Assembly: GCF_024763615.1 (NCBI RefSeq)
Contig: NC_077222.1
Coordinates: 38,316,001-38,380,000, forward strand
DNA: 64,000 nt
Direction: 5' to 3'
DNA from: Phlebotomus papatasi
Lineage: Eukaryota > Arthropoda > Insecta > Diptera > Psychodidae
Shown here: positions 32,539 to 43,714 of the stretch, piece after piece
Layout of the letters: each line of letters opens with the position of its first letter
Numbering within the stretch: position 1 is the first letter of the stretch
The notes under the pieces: model-generated
Told to the model about the DNA's origin: nothing
Databases searched by the model: none
What the model saw: only the letters and a program-made list of their open reading frames with translations
Program-made: the position numbers and the translations under genes

Positions 32539-35500
32539 TATAAACAATATAAATCTATTATGAAAAATGTGTCTTTTACATTGCAATATAATTTTCTTTC
32601 ATTTTTACAGGAGTTTTAAATTTTGTAAGGAACGAAAAGGTGCCGTTGTATTAGTATTTAATGTTAGTCAAATTTTGGAAACGCCTAAGTGATCCACTTC
32701 CATAAAAAAAAACATTTTGGGGGTTTATTTGGATCATGTTTAAATGATTGAAAAGTAGTTTGGAAAATTTCGATATAGAATTTTTTTAAGATTTTGGAAT
32801 ACAATAATTCGATAGTTATTTGGCTCTTTAGAAAAATTTGGATTGGATGTGTTTAAAAGTTCGATACATGGATGCCATATCTTTTCACTGAAAGGAATAA
32901 GGGAACTGTAGGAACTCTATGATCTGTATACTACTACTGGTACTTTTGGGGGTAGCCTTTTAACCAAAGACCTCTCTATCCAATTCCGGAGTACATGATT
33001 TGCCGGATCCTGTGCTGTGGTTGAACGGGTATGAAGTCTTTGGGGTTAACGGCAATGAAGTAAGAGCGTGGTGGTGAATGGGGTTTTGAGAGTAACCTTA
33101 AAAAAACATCTCACTGATCTGATCGCTATCCTATCGGATGATCTGTTTTTCAGAATAACTTAAACTTTTTCAAATGTGACAATAAATTTTTACCCGATAA
33201 AAAATGATCAACTTTTAGAAAACAATTAGTTTGCATATGATATTAAGTAAAATATTTTTTTTTCGAATGCATAAATAGTATTTATGGATTACTGACAATT
33301 CATTGGCAAACAGAAAAAAAATAAAGTATTTTTTTATCATTGTTTCCACCTGATTTCTCGAATATAACTTAGTCAAGATTTTTTTGGCCGATACTGTACT
33401 TCTGAAGTGCTAAATTAATTGTTGCACTCGTAGTTTTGGTCTCATACAGACTTTCCAACATAGTTTCAATAAATTAGAAACGATTTTTTAGAGACTCTCT
33501 TTTCAAAAAAACGCTTCACTGGTCTCTTAGAAAATCCATGAAAAGAAATTATGTTGCTCGTAAAACACAGATAATATTAAAATATTGTTAGTATTCAAAA
33601 ATATGTTCTGCTAAAAATTGAAAAAAAAATTTTAAGTTTTCTTAATTAGATTTTTAATAATATAGTATAAATTATGAATTTCTAAGTATGAGAAGTGCAT
33701 GGGAGTGCAAGAAGTGCTGGAAGTATTGCATAATTTTTGGGAGTATCCCGAAATTCTGGATGTGTGAAGGCTTTTTCATGCAAATTGTGGAAGTGTCGGG
33801 AAGTAGTGTACACATTTTCACCCTAATATCTCCCCCTTGATTTTAATGCATTCTTTTAGACATTAAAAATAAAAAGCTGCAGAAATTTGGACAGTATTTA
33901 ATACAAATTGTCCAGTACAAAAAAAGTATGATGTAATGTAGAGCCAGTGAGCGTCGGAGATGAAGCCGAAAAAGTTTTAGAAAAAAATCGATTGTTTCTG
34001 AAAGCTTTGCCAACCTACCAACTCTCGATACTCACCAATTCTAAATATACCGTTGCAACTACTCTTCGACAAACGCCCAAATTAAAATTTGATAGTTATA
34101 AAATTTCTATTCATAGTTATCATATCATAATAGTTATCACATTAGATGATATGGTAGAGTATTACGGTTTCCGAACTTCTTTTACTAATGTTTTTTTTGC
34201 TTTATTTCCAAAAGTGATGTCGAATTATTTGGACTAATAAAGTCGTTCGGTTTAATAATTTAATAGGACAATCGTGATAGCAACTTTGAGGATTGTGATT
34301 TTTTCTGTTTTTTCTCATGTGTTGTGATTTAACAAAATCACGAAAAATTGATTAAAATCGATTCAGGCTTTTCCTCAATTCCAAGACCTTTCAAATAATT
34401 CTATATTTGTTCAAGTTTAATGAGAAACACTCTGACGACAGCAGTTTAATATTTAATAAGGCATGATGGGACAGTTTAGCGAAAGGGTACTTTCAATTTT
34501 TGCATATTTTTTTCTTTCTTTGAAAGGAATGGGATAAACATTTATGTTACTAAAGCGGTACGTAGACCTATGTTCATAAAAATTAATTTTGCATCGCTTT
34601 TCATTTGCTTTCTGCAACTCATTTTATTAAATTGAAACAAATTGAGACTTTATATAATGTCTTATTTTTACTAATTTATGATCAATTGCAGTTATCTATC
34701 GAAGTAGCATAATTGTAATAATTTGCTTCGTTATTTTATGAGTGCAATTAGGTTTTTAGCATTAGACGAATTCTAAGATGGTACTGACAATTTCGTTTTA
34801 AATCCCGCAAGTACAATAGGGCGCTTCTTATGGCCAGGAATGAACTATTTTAATAATTAACAACTTTAAATGTTCATTGTGTAGTAAGACTGTTGAGCCT
34901 AGAGGAATTGAAAGGAGAAAGCCCGTCCTGACAAAGACTCTTCTAAGCCAATGGTACCAATTACTGTTCAGCTGGGGTGGTAACTCTGAGGAGTGCTATA
35001 ACGGCGGCTAACCTCAAATTGCGATATCGCTATAGTTCCGCTAGATAGGATTGTAAGTGCTCTCCGAGATATTCCGACGGCACAATCGATTCGGCTCCTT
35101 AGTCGGTCTTCACCAACAAAGCGAGGAAGACGCCAGATTTATAACATTCTAAGGATTTAAATTGATTTGAGTACCTACATTTTTTTTATTTATTTAACGA
35201 AAGAGTGTTGAAGAAAAATTACATTCCTTTTTGGCCTGTCTTTTCCCAACTAAACTAACCTAAATTTTTCTTCAATTTTTATAGTTTTTTTTATTTTCCT
35301 CACAAAATTTATAATTAAGTTTTCGAAGTAACATATCAGACGTATATAAACCGTTCATGCTCCACATTTATTAAATTTATTCGAATATAACATTTTTTGT
35401 GAAAGAAATATTTTCACGTTCGACGTATCGGACTTCTAATTTAGTTTTTATCTTTCTATTTTCACTGCAGGATTCTCATTTTCCTGACTGAAAATAATTT

Positions 35501-36019
35501 TTAAATGAAAATGATAAAAATTCTTCTCAAGTTTGCTCTTGTGAATTTTATTGTGAATCTTCGCAGATAGAGCAAAATCGTTAAACGTGTTCTGGATGAT
35601 GTGCCAAGTAAACATATTGGCGTTCAAATAATATATTAAAACTTTGCAAATATTTTTGAATTCAAGAAGCCAAAACTGTTCAAAGAGTTTCCCGTAGTTA
35701 TTTATGATGCAATATAATCTGACATTTTTCCGAAATTTTCTCTTATTTTACGCCAAAAGTACTTGAAGCATTTTTATCGGGATATTTTCTAAATTGATCA
35801 AACAATAAATTCTACGTGGATTGCATAAATCGATTCATAACTGTGTTTTGCATGGTCTATTTTGGAGAATATTGAACGAAAGTGTGATGATGATAAGATT
35901 GGTAATCAACGCTGATTAGTATCAAATAATTATTTTTTGTTGGACCACACATTAATTACATTTGTCAGTTAATGAATGGGAGTAGATCCAATAATTGTCT
36001 CATTTTCTTTCCTTTACAG
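32539..36019. other. Intron upstream of the Ig exon, no further exon recognised
   Basis: AT-rich, ending in the pyrimidine tract and CAG acceptor at 36019. A less AT-rich patch at about 34895..35150 (GGCGGCTAACCTC, GACGGCACAATCGATTCGGC) is unlike its surroundings but has no recognised domain. Confidence 0.45.
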
Positions 36020-36136
36020 GTAACAACAATAAACCTACGCAATCAACGTTAGCACCCAGATTCGTAACACGTGGACACACCTATAGGGCTGTTGTTGGTG
36101 ACACACTTATGCTTCCATGTGAAGTGGAAAACTTGG
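36020..36136 (+). CDS. klg: Internal exon of a klingon-like Ig-superfamily adhesion gene (partial)
   Basis: This is a 117-nt exon preceded by a pyrimidine-rich acceptor (cctttacag) and followed by a consensus donor (gtgagt). It starts with the last two bases of a split codon, holds 38 whole codons, and ends with the first base of a glycine codon. The peptide is an Asn/Thr-rich linker followed by RGHTYRAVVGDTLMLPCEV and then E-N-L. That is the A-B strand region of an Ig domain, with the first disulphide cysteine in LPC and the V-x-N-L-G turn. I recall this pattern from Drosophila Klingon, a GPI-anchored homophilic adhesion protein of photoreceptors and neurons; the related Lachesin and DIP proteins are alternatives. 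The next exon should continue with the C strand and its tryptophan, and I did not find it downstream. No signal-peptide exon was recognised upstream. The exon assignment is firm; the family name is an inference. Confidence 0.72.
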
Positions 36137-37199
36137 GTGAGTAGATGGATATATACTTCTCAATAAATCCCACCCACTGATGACTTTCGAAAAGGCTTCG
36201 TAGGAAGAATATCAAAAACTTTTCTCTCGTTATCTATCTTGTCAGCTCGAAAGTGAAAGAACATTGTGTTAGAGATTCTGTTACACCCGGAAGAGTGTTT
36301 CCATGCAAAAGACTTCCCAGTAAGAGAATAGAAAGATCATACGAGGGAATATCTCTATAAAAAATCAATATTCTTTAGATATTTTATTGTGTTGTCATCT
36401 CCTATGATGAGATGCTCATGCATTTCAAAATCAACAAAATACATTTTTGCCCTCCTCAGGGGTTTGTCATTGTCTTCATGGTGGGATGAGAAAAATGACA
36501 AGAAAATTGAAAGATGATTGAAAAACTGATCCTCATCATCAAAGGGATTATCACGAAAGACAAGTTTGAAAAAAAAAAGAGGAAGAACATCTCAAATTAT
36601 TTTTCCAATCACTATGGCAGATGACTTTTCTCAGTTCTTGTCTTTCTGATGTAATGTTTAGAGGAAGAAGAGCACCTTTAACCTTTTTGATACCTCAGTA
36701 CCTTTAGAAAGTCAAATAAAATGAAGGGTTTTCAGACAGCATTTCATTGAAGTTTGAACTTCAAGAGCAGGTTTATACTGTTTAAAGTTCACTATGTAAT
36801 TTTAGAACTTAGGCAAAGGTAAAATTCCATTAATTTAATACTTTTTGACTTCACTTGATACGGAAAATAATTAAAAACAAATTGTTACAAGTAATGAATA
36901 AAAAGTTTTTTTTCCAAAAATAATTTTAATTGATTAAGGAAAGTATTTGATGAAAATCGAATAAGTCGATAGCACTTTGTGATAAGCAATATTAAGTTAC
37001 ACATATTTTTTACTGATTGCAATAATTTCAAGATCGACATTTAAAAAAATCTAAAGAAAGATTTCATCCAAAATTATACTTATTTTCGCAATTAAAAAGA
37101 ACATTGTAAAAAATGTACGAAATGGCCTAAAAGGTTCAGAAATTTGAAATTGGGATAAAAAATCATTGAATTGTATTCTCGGTCTTTTGTGGATAATTT
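36137..37199. other. Start of the intron downstream of the Ig exon
   Basis: Begins with the GTGAGT donor. Nothing coding is recognised; the expected continuation of the Ig domain (C strand with Trp) is not here. Confidence 0.5.
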
Positions 37200-37542
37200 G
37201 GAGTCAAGAAACACGGTATAGACTTTTTTTTAAACTTCTCTATTTCCTCCTCTTACGACTTTTCGGAGATTGGTTGTCTCCTTCCTCAGGTATGGGGAAG
37301 TTCTTATCAGGCTTTTTGGGGAATCACTTGGACAATTACATACACTTGGACTCCTTGGACTTGATAAATCGTTTTCTGGGACGATGACATCATTTGGACG
37401 GTTTGACACAGACCTGATAATAACTTCCCCATACCTGCCCATACCTGAGGAAGGAGACAACCAATCTCCGAAAAGTCGTCGTAAAAGCAGAAAATAGAGA
37501 AGTTTTTAAAAAAAAAAGGTCTATACCGTGTTTCTTGACACC
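37200..37542. mobile_element. Long-arm inverted-repeat element, 343 bp
   Basis: The left arm (37200 to about 37310) begins GTCAAGAAACACGGTATAGA and includes GGAGATTGGTTGTCTCCTTC. The right arm (about 37420 to 37542) is its inverse, ending GGTCTATACCGTGTTTCTTG. A duplicated CCCATACCTG lies at the inner edge of the right arm. Open frames here on both strands are the two arms read through and have no independent support. Confidence 0.88.
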
Positions 37543-40152
37543 AAAAAAAAAATATTATTATGTTTATTAGAGATCTTACACGGTCTTTAGTTCTAAACTT
37601 CAGTCATATGGCTAAGGCAACAGTTTTAGAAGTATTTTGATTTAGGCAAATAATTCATAACTTTTTTGAAAAATAGCCAAAAGTGCTTGTTATTCAGAAT
37701 TTTGAGACTTGTGGAAACTGACGAAGAGAAGACTTAGTAAACTCTAATTCAATAAATCACAGAAAATAAAAACGGTTTTCACACTACTTTTAATGGTTAC
37801 AGATTAACCAAAACCGGATAAAAAAATTAAAATATTTTGAAAATAAAATAAAAAATAACGTTCTAAACGTTCTAATCTCAAACAAAAAATTAATAATATT
37901 ATCCATCAAGAATAGAACACCCTGAGCTGAAGCACGTGCCACTATTAAAACCGAAAAGAGATATCTCGTACTTCTTATATCCTGAACTCCAATTCTGTTA
38001 AAAAGTTTAAACTAATTTTCCGAGTTTAAGCATAAAGGAAAACAATTCTGTTTACGTGGCAACAAAATACTTTTTGATACTTTATTCAAAAATAACCTTT
38101 TTCTCAAATTTTGTTTTACGACTTTTCGTATTCATTTCTTAAAAGCAACCTTAAACACAAAAAGTGTTTGTGGTCAGTAAAAAACTAATTTTGATCATTA
38201 AACATTTATAATATGTCGGTAAGGAATGCCCAATAGGGCTAGGATAAATGCAGATTTGGTCAGTACAAAATCGGTTTTGACTTCCAATTACAGAAAGTAA
38301 CGTTTTTAATCGGACGAGTCCTTCTCAATTGAAGTGCAATTTATTTACTTTAAAAAATCATATTAATTTTTAATGATTTTTTTCCACAATATTTAGACGC
38401 AAGATAAAATATTCTAAACATTATGTGCTGAAATTAAAATAAAATTCTCATATAATTATCTTGCACTATGATTTAATTTAATAACGGATGAAGTTTCTAT
38501 CAAGCAAACAGCGCAGAAAATGAAAATTCGAGAAAATTATTTAACTGTTGTGAAACACTAGTTGGAAAAATTAAATGGATCAGTTTTCCGTGAATTTTAT
38601 GAAATAAAGCAAAATATGCTGCAAAAGGGAATTCTTCTGGAATGAAAGTCTTTTCAACACAAACTACACAACATCTACTAATTTAAGTCGCTTCAATCTC
38701 TCCACTTCACGTGAGGAATTTTTCCTGAGAAGGATTTTCCCAGAATAGAGAATAGAGTACAAAAACATCTGTTCCAACAACATAATATATTGTCTGTGGT
38801 CGTTTGGTAAAGTTTTACTTGTTTTTAGGCTCTGAAAACGCACCCAAAAACGAAGGAAGTGTTTGGGTTTGTGGGGGTGTATAAGAAATTATATGTATTG
38901 TAAATAGAATAACAGAAATGCCTCTAACATAATTCACGAACTTATCCTTCTTCTCTCACTCATTGAAAATGGACCTCAAATCATATTTCCTCTATATAAT
39001 TCAAGGGCTGGAAGGATGGAAAAGCGGGAAAAGACAAATGGAATTCACAAATGGTGTAATCTGATTATTTCCATCCAATGACGATGATGGAAGTGAATTT
39101 TCCCACATATGCAAACAAATACCATCCAGGAGAAGTCGTTGGATTAAATTTCACGTGGCATTCCTCGGTCTGAACGATAAATCTCATGCCTTTTGCCACC
39201 CAAACCCATTGGAAACCTACGGGTGTACTTTTTTCAATAAATCAGTTCCTGGGAGAATTTAAATTTTGCATGAATGCTTCATGTCGAAAAAAAAATCATT
39301 AGCACTTTTACCCAGAGTGAAAATGAGAAAAAAAGGTGAAAAACTTTAAAAGCTCCCATGAGGGATTTATTTTTGCACATACTAATACCTCGCAAGGAGA
39401 TCATGAATCTTTTCTACCTGAAAAGCATTACATTATGTACAAAACTTTTGAGGGAAAAGCTTATAGTGCTTTCCTATATGAAATATTTTACAAAATCCTA
39501 AATTTATATATTGAATTTACTAATTCTCAAACTTTATTAAAAAAAAATTATGTTACTTCAGAATTTCACAACTTTAGAGAAAATCAATATTTTGCTAAGA
39601 TATAATTTTGTATTTTTATTAAAAGACATTTGACCACGCCTATAAATCCATGTATGTTTGACAATTTAATTTTTTGATAAAATATTTTATCGATCCTTGC
39701 AGACAATACCCCTATAAATTTTCCTACCCCTAACCCCTACAAATGGGCGTACTCATAACGACTACATCAATGAAATTGTAATGCACGGCCCTACGAAAAA
39801 CCATCACGCAAATTTTTAAGACACGCCCCTTCAAAATAAAGACTAAGAAAACAAAATATATTATAACTGTATTTCTGAATATTTAGTTTTTGTTAATTAA
39901 TGTGCACCATTTAACGGGACGATTGTTAGTACCGTACCTTAAAGCTGGAAATAAAAAAATGTAGGCTTTTTGGCATAATCTTGTATTTCTGACAGTTGCG
40001 ACTGTCGCTTAACAGTTGAGCCTTTCGAATCAGAATAACCTTTTCAAGGTTTTCATTTACCTGTATATTTATCGTGATAAACTGTTTAATTGCTGATTAG
40101 AATTTATAACAAAACTACTGGTATAATTTTTAGGTTATAAGAACTTTAAAGG
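37543..40152. other. Intron-like AT-rich stretch
   Basis: No element with inverted ends and no recognised exon. The ORF at 39336..39605 is AT-driven and domainless. Confidence 0.35.
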
Positions 40153-40319
40153 CAAGGGGTAATTCATAATCAATCAGATTGGCTCGAGTTCCCAAAAAAT
40201 ATGCCAAAAAGTATAAAAGATTATGCAAAAAATATAATAGGTTGCCTGGGATTCCTGTAAAAATACATGGGTTCCCCAGCCAGATTGGCTCGTGTTCACC
40301 GAAATGAGTCACCCCTCGT
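40153..40319. mobile_element. MITE family B, copy 2 (inverted relative to copy 1)
   Basis: Begins AAGGGGTAATTCATAATCAA and ends GAAATGAGTCACCCCTCGTT. Its reverse complement aligns with 30049..30183 end to end, with an extra AT-rich segment of about 30 bp in the middle. Confidence 0.82.
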
Positions 40320-40632
40320 TTAAAGGTGGGGCCTATTTCTCGAAGCTGGAAATATTTGATAACGGTTGAGCTTTGATAGAATCTAACCTAATCCGATGTT
40401 TTGAGGAGTTACTGGTCTCAGTTTTATTCAGTTTTCCAATTTAGTATCTTTTACAGACTTACTTTTTGGTCAATGACGTCTACTCATTACAAATTTATTT
40501 GCTCCTGTATTTTTAAAGCCTACAGCCTAGAGTTTATCCCTAAAGCCTTGCAGATATCTTAAATTGAGATCTGATAGAAGTAAATTTCAAATTTGGAGCT
40601 TTGGGAAAAATAATTCCTAAAACTGATCCCTA
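40320..40632. other. Short non-coding gap between two elements
   Basis: No structure of note. Confidence 0.4.
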
Positions 40633-41083
40633 TACAGGGGGTCGCGGGATTATGCACTTCGGGATAATTCATCTGACGGGAATGGATACACAATTATGCA
40701 TGTTTGTGGTTTGCCTACCATTTGGAGTACAATTTGTGGAAACAGTTTTGAAATATGCTTAATGTAACTTTTTTCCGATGCGGAAAATTAAAAAAATAAT
40801 TTATGCTTATCAGAAAAAATATTATTTGTTTTATAAAGGTATTTTTTCGAATATTTTAAAAATAATTTATTGAAGAACTCACGGAAAAAAGTTCTTTTTA
40901 TGATGCATTTCTTTTGAACAGTTGAATCTCTTCAGTCTGACTACTTTTACTCCTCGAGGAATACGTTCTACGGTAACTTATTCGAAAAAAGCCCTTACGG
41001 GAATGTAAATTTTGTGGATGCATAATTTCATTTCGCGCGGTTTTCTCGATCTTGAAAATGTGTATAACCCCGGAACCCCTGTA
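40633..41083. mobile_element. MITE family C, copy 1 (451 bp)
   Basis: TACAGGGGGTCGCGGGATTA at the left is opposed by TAACCCCGGAACCCCTGTA at the right. Motifs GGGATTATGCACTTCGGGAT, TTGAACAGTTGAATC and GTGGATGCATAATTTCATTT are all found in inverse order in the second copy at 43262. No transposase ORF. Confidence 0.82.
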
Positions 41084-41405
41084 TCTTTAGCGGAAAAACA
41101 GCAGGAGTTAGAAATTCGAATTCTTTATCATATTCTTTATATCATAATGTTTCATAACAAAGACTTTCTTTTTAATATTTAAAAAGAAAAGAACCGCTTT
41201 GAAATTTTAAAATAAGTAATTGAAGATTATACGAGGTATCATAATTATTTATTTACCCAAAAAAATCCTGAATTAAATTTATTAATAAAATTTTGGAATA
41301 TAGATTATAATTTTCATTCAAGCGATCTGGAAAACCAATAAATTGGCTTGAAAAGCCTCCAACCAAAACAAGAAAATTAAAAATAAAACAGAGTAAAACC
41401 AATAT
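41084..41405. other. Non-coding gap before the SINE
   Basis: AT-rich. The last 12 bases (41394..41405, TAAAACCAATAT) are the left copy of the SINE's target-site duplication. Confidence 0.6.
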
Positions 41406-41685
41406 TGGGACACTCAATGGGTCAAGTGGTAGAGCTCTACTAGCTCTGTGATGCAAGTATCCCGGGTTCGAATCCCCTTTTGGGTCACCAGGAATTTTTC
41501 TGGCGTTAAAGGTGTTCGAATTGCTTCCAGTGAGCTTCACTGCACTTGATTCCACGGACATCGGACTGACAATCCCATCCCCGTATAAGAAAAATAATAA
41601 TGGATATCCCGACGGAACTCCCCTTGTGCGAAGGCCTATTTGCCCTATGGAACGTTGTGCCACCATTATTATTATTATTATATTA
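41406..41685 (+). mobile_element. tRNA-derived SINE, copy 2, with 12-bp target duplication
   Basis: The head is tRNA-like: a box A region TGGGTCAAGTGG at 41418..41429 and an exact consensus box B GGTTCGAATCC at 41465..41475. The body (GTGAGCTTCACTG, TTCCACGGACATCGGACTGA, CCCCGTATAAGAAAA) matches the copy at 16095. It ends in an (ATT)n tail. TAAAACCAATAT flanks it at 41394..41405 and 41686..41697, a perfect duplication typical of LINE-driven insertion. Internal polymerase III transcription is implied by the A and B boxes. Confidence 0.9.
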
Positions 41686-41828
41686 TAAAACCAATATGAA
41701 AATAAATCCAAATTCAATTCTTAGATTTACTTACCAAAATTTGAATTCTTTCAAACTGCTCATGCATTTTAAACGAATGTTAATTTTGTACAGTGTTCTA
41801 CAGATATGTCTTCTGCGAAAGTATAAAC

Positions 41829-41997
41829 TAAGGTACAATGTGGTAATTGGGAACAAAACTAAATTTGAATTTTGAAATTTCCTCTGTTTTAGATCTTCAA
41901 AAAGGAAAACATCCACGAAGAAGTATATTTCAATGTAGGGCTGAAACATCAAAATTCGAACATAGGTCCGATTCCAAATTACCCCATTGTACCCTAC
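41829..41997. mobile_element. TIR element, 169 bp, GGTACAATG ends
   Basis: TAAGGTACAATGTGGTAATT plus GGGAA at the left is inverted as TTCC plus AAATTACCCCATTGTACCCT at the right. Non-coding interior. Confidence 0.72.
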
Positions 41998-43061
41998 ATG
42001 TATACTAGAAAGAAAGCGACTTTATATTGTTCATAAAATAAATTTTTTTTATAGTATTTTCAATAGAATTTCTTGCTGAGTTTCAGATCTGAATCACTGA
42101 AAGCTAATTTAAAATCACAATAACTACCAGTTTTGTGATGGCATGATTCATGGAAAGTGTGTCAGCATCATGGTATTGTCTCCAGCCTCTTGTGAAGGTG
42201 CTGGCAATTGTAATAATTTTCATGTTGTCTCATCACATGATGACATCCTTCTGCATTCATCCACGTGCTAAATGGTTGTTGAGAGCTGGAGGATGGAATA
42301 TGACACAATGTTTTCCAGTACTTGACTGCATGCTTCTATTGTCCTGCTGTGGACTAAAGGATGAATATGGAAAGCAACTAACCTGAATCTTGCCTAGATT
42401 TAAAAAAAAAAAAGTGAATACATAAAGTTTCCCACATTGGAATTCATAAAACAACTAACAATGCAATTTTGATGCAATCCTCTTCTACGTTTTAAGAGCA
42501 CATCTAGGGATTCTTGTTCTACTTAAATCACCCACTTTTCGTCCCTCTCTCTTCCCATATCAAAACCTCCGAGAATGCCACAATATTGCACATTTCGACA
42601 CTGGTGTCCACTTGCGAACAACATAACGTAACACTACGATTTACATGAACTTACCCTCAGTTCAAATTTCAAGTGAAGAATGTGAGATTTAGAGATCACT
42701 TTAATGTTCATTTGCAAAAGTAAAGTGAATTTTAGGGATACAATTACTCCTGTTATTTTACAATAAAGTAATTCAATTTAATTTCAATCGAAAATTGATT
42801 GTACGTTTATTATAAGAATAGCTTTTTTTCACTCAATCGCTTGAAAAACATGTTCTATAGAGTTCTCCTATGTTTGACCATGAAAAATTTATTACCCAAA
42901 GAGCATTTTCTGACCAGTTCGAAAATTTGACAAAAAATTGTCGAAATATGCTCGACATACTCAGACATTTCTATTTAATTTCGTCGATTTGGCCAAGTTT
43001 TGCTTATTGGGTAGGGAATAGTTCAAGTTTATTGTCGAATATAGCCAAAATCAGCTAAAGC
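41998..43061. other. Non-coding stretch
   Basis: A 78-codon ATG frame at 42150..42386 has a hydrophobic N-terminus but no family match or splice context. Otherwise AT-rich with nothing resolved. Confidence 0.4.
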
Positions 43062-43244
43062 GGTCTTCAGACTAGAGATTTAATATACTTCCTGAATGTC
43101 CTAAAATCCTAAGTAGAATACAATTCAATTAAGCCAGGGATCTATCCGTCCAAGAGCCAACGGTCTTGCCTATTGCTCCACTGAGATGCCCGACAACGAA
43201 TTAGAAAAGTTAAGCCATATGGCTAAACCTTAGGTCTGAAGCCC
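43062..43244. mobile_element. Possible TIR element carrying a tRNA-like segment
   Basis: GGTCTTCAGACTAGAGATTT at the left and AAACCTTAGGTCTGAAGCCC at the right are imperfect inverted repeats. GTCTGAAGACC occurs also near 1550, and CTTAGGTCTAGTGCC near 13789. The inside holds the tRNA-like stretch described separately. Confidence 0.45.
43131..43196 (-). mobile_element. tRNA-like SINE head, minus strand (weak)
   Basis: On the - strand, GGCATCTCAGTGGAGC resembles a box A region, and about 35 nt further GGATAGATCCC resembles box B with two or three mismatches. It could be an old SINE or a tRNA pseudogene. Confidence 0.4.
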
Positions 43245-43261
43245 ATATAAGGCAATCTTAA

Positions 43262-43714
43262 TACACTCGGTCCCGGGATTATGCATATTTTCGGGACCGA
43301 AAAAAAACGTGCGAAATGGCATTATGCATCGAGAAAAATTGCATACCCGCAGGGGCTTTCTTTTGAATAAATCGGCCATAGAACGAATTTCTCGCGGAGT
43401 AAAAGTTGTTTAAACAAAAGGATTCAACTGTTTAATAGAAATGCATTAATAAACAGTACTTTTTGGCCAGAGTTCTTCAATAAATGGTTAGAATATTAAA
43501 AAAAAATACCTTAATGAAAGAAATTAGAGTTTTATTCTGAAAAAGTAGCAAATTATTTTCAAATTTCCCGCGTCACAAAATAGTATACATTCAGGCGTAT
43601 TTCAAAAATGATTTCATAAATTGACTCCCAAAAGTAGGCAAACTTGCATAATTGTATGTGCATAATCTCGTCAGGTGCATAATCCCGAAGTGAATAATGC
43701 CGAGATTGAGTGTA
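43262..43714. mobile_element. MITE family C, copy 2 (453 bp, inverted)
   Basis: TACACTCGGTCCCGGGATTA at the left is opposed by TAATGCCGAGATTGAGTGTA at the right. Its interior (CGAAATGGCATTATGCATCG, GATTCAACTGTTTAATAG, GCATAATCCCGAAGTG) is the reverse complement of the copy at 40633, about 2.2 kb away. Confidence 0.82.

Noticed and set aside
42150..42386. 78-codon ATG frame with a hydrophobic N-terminus and several cysteines
   Set aside because: No recognised family, no splice partner, and a composition consistent with chance in a less AT-rich patch.
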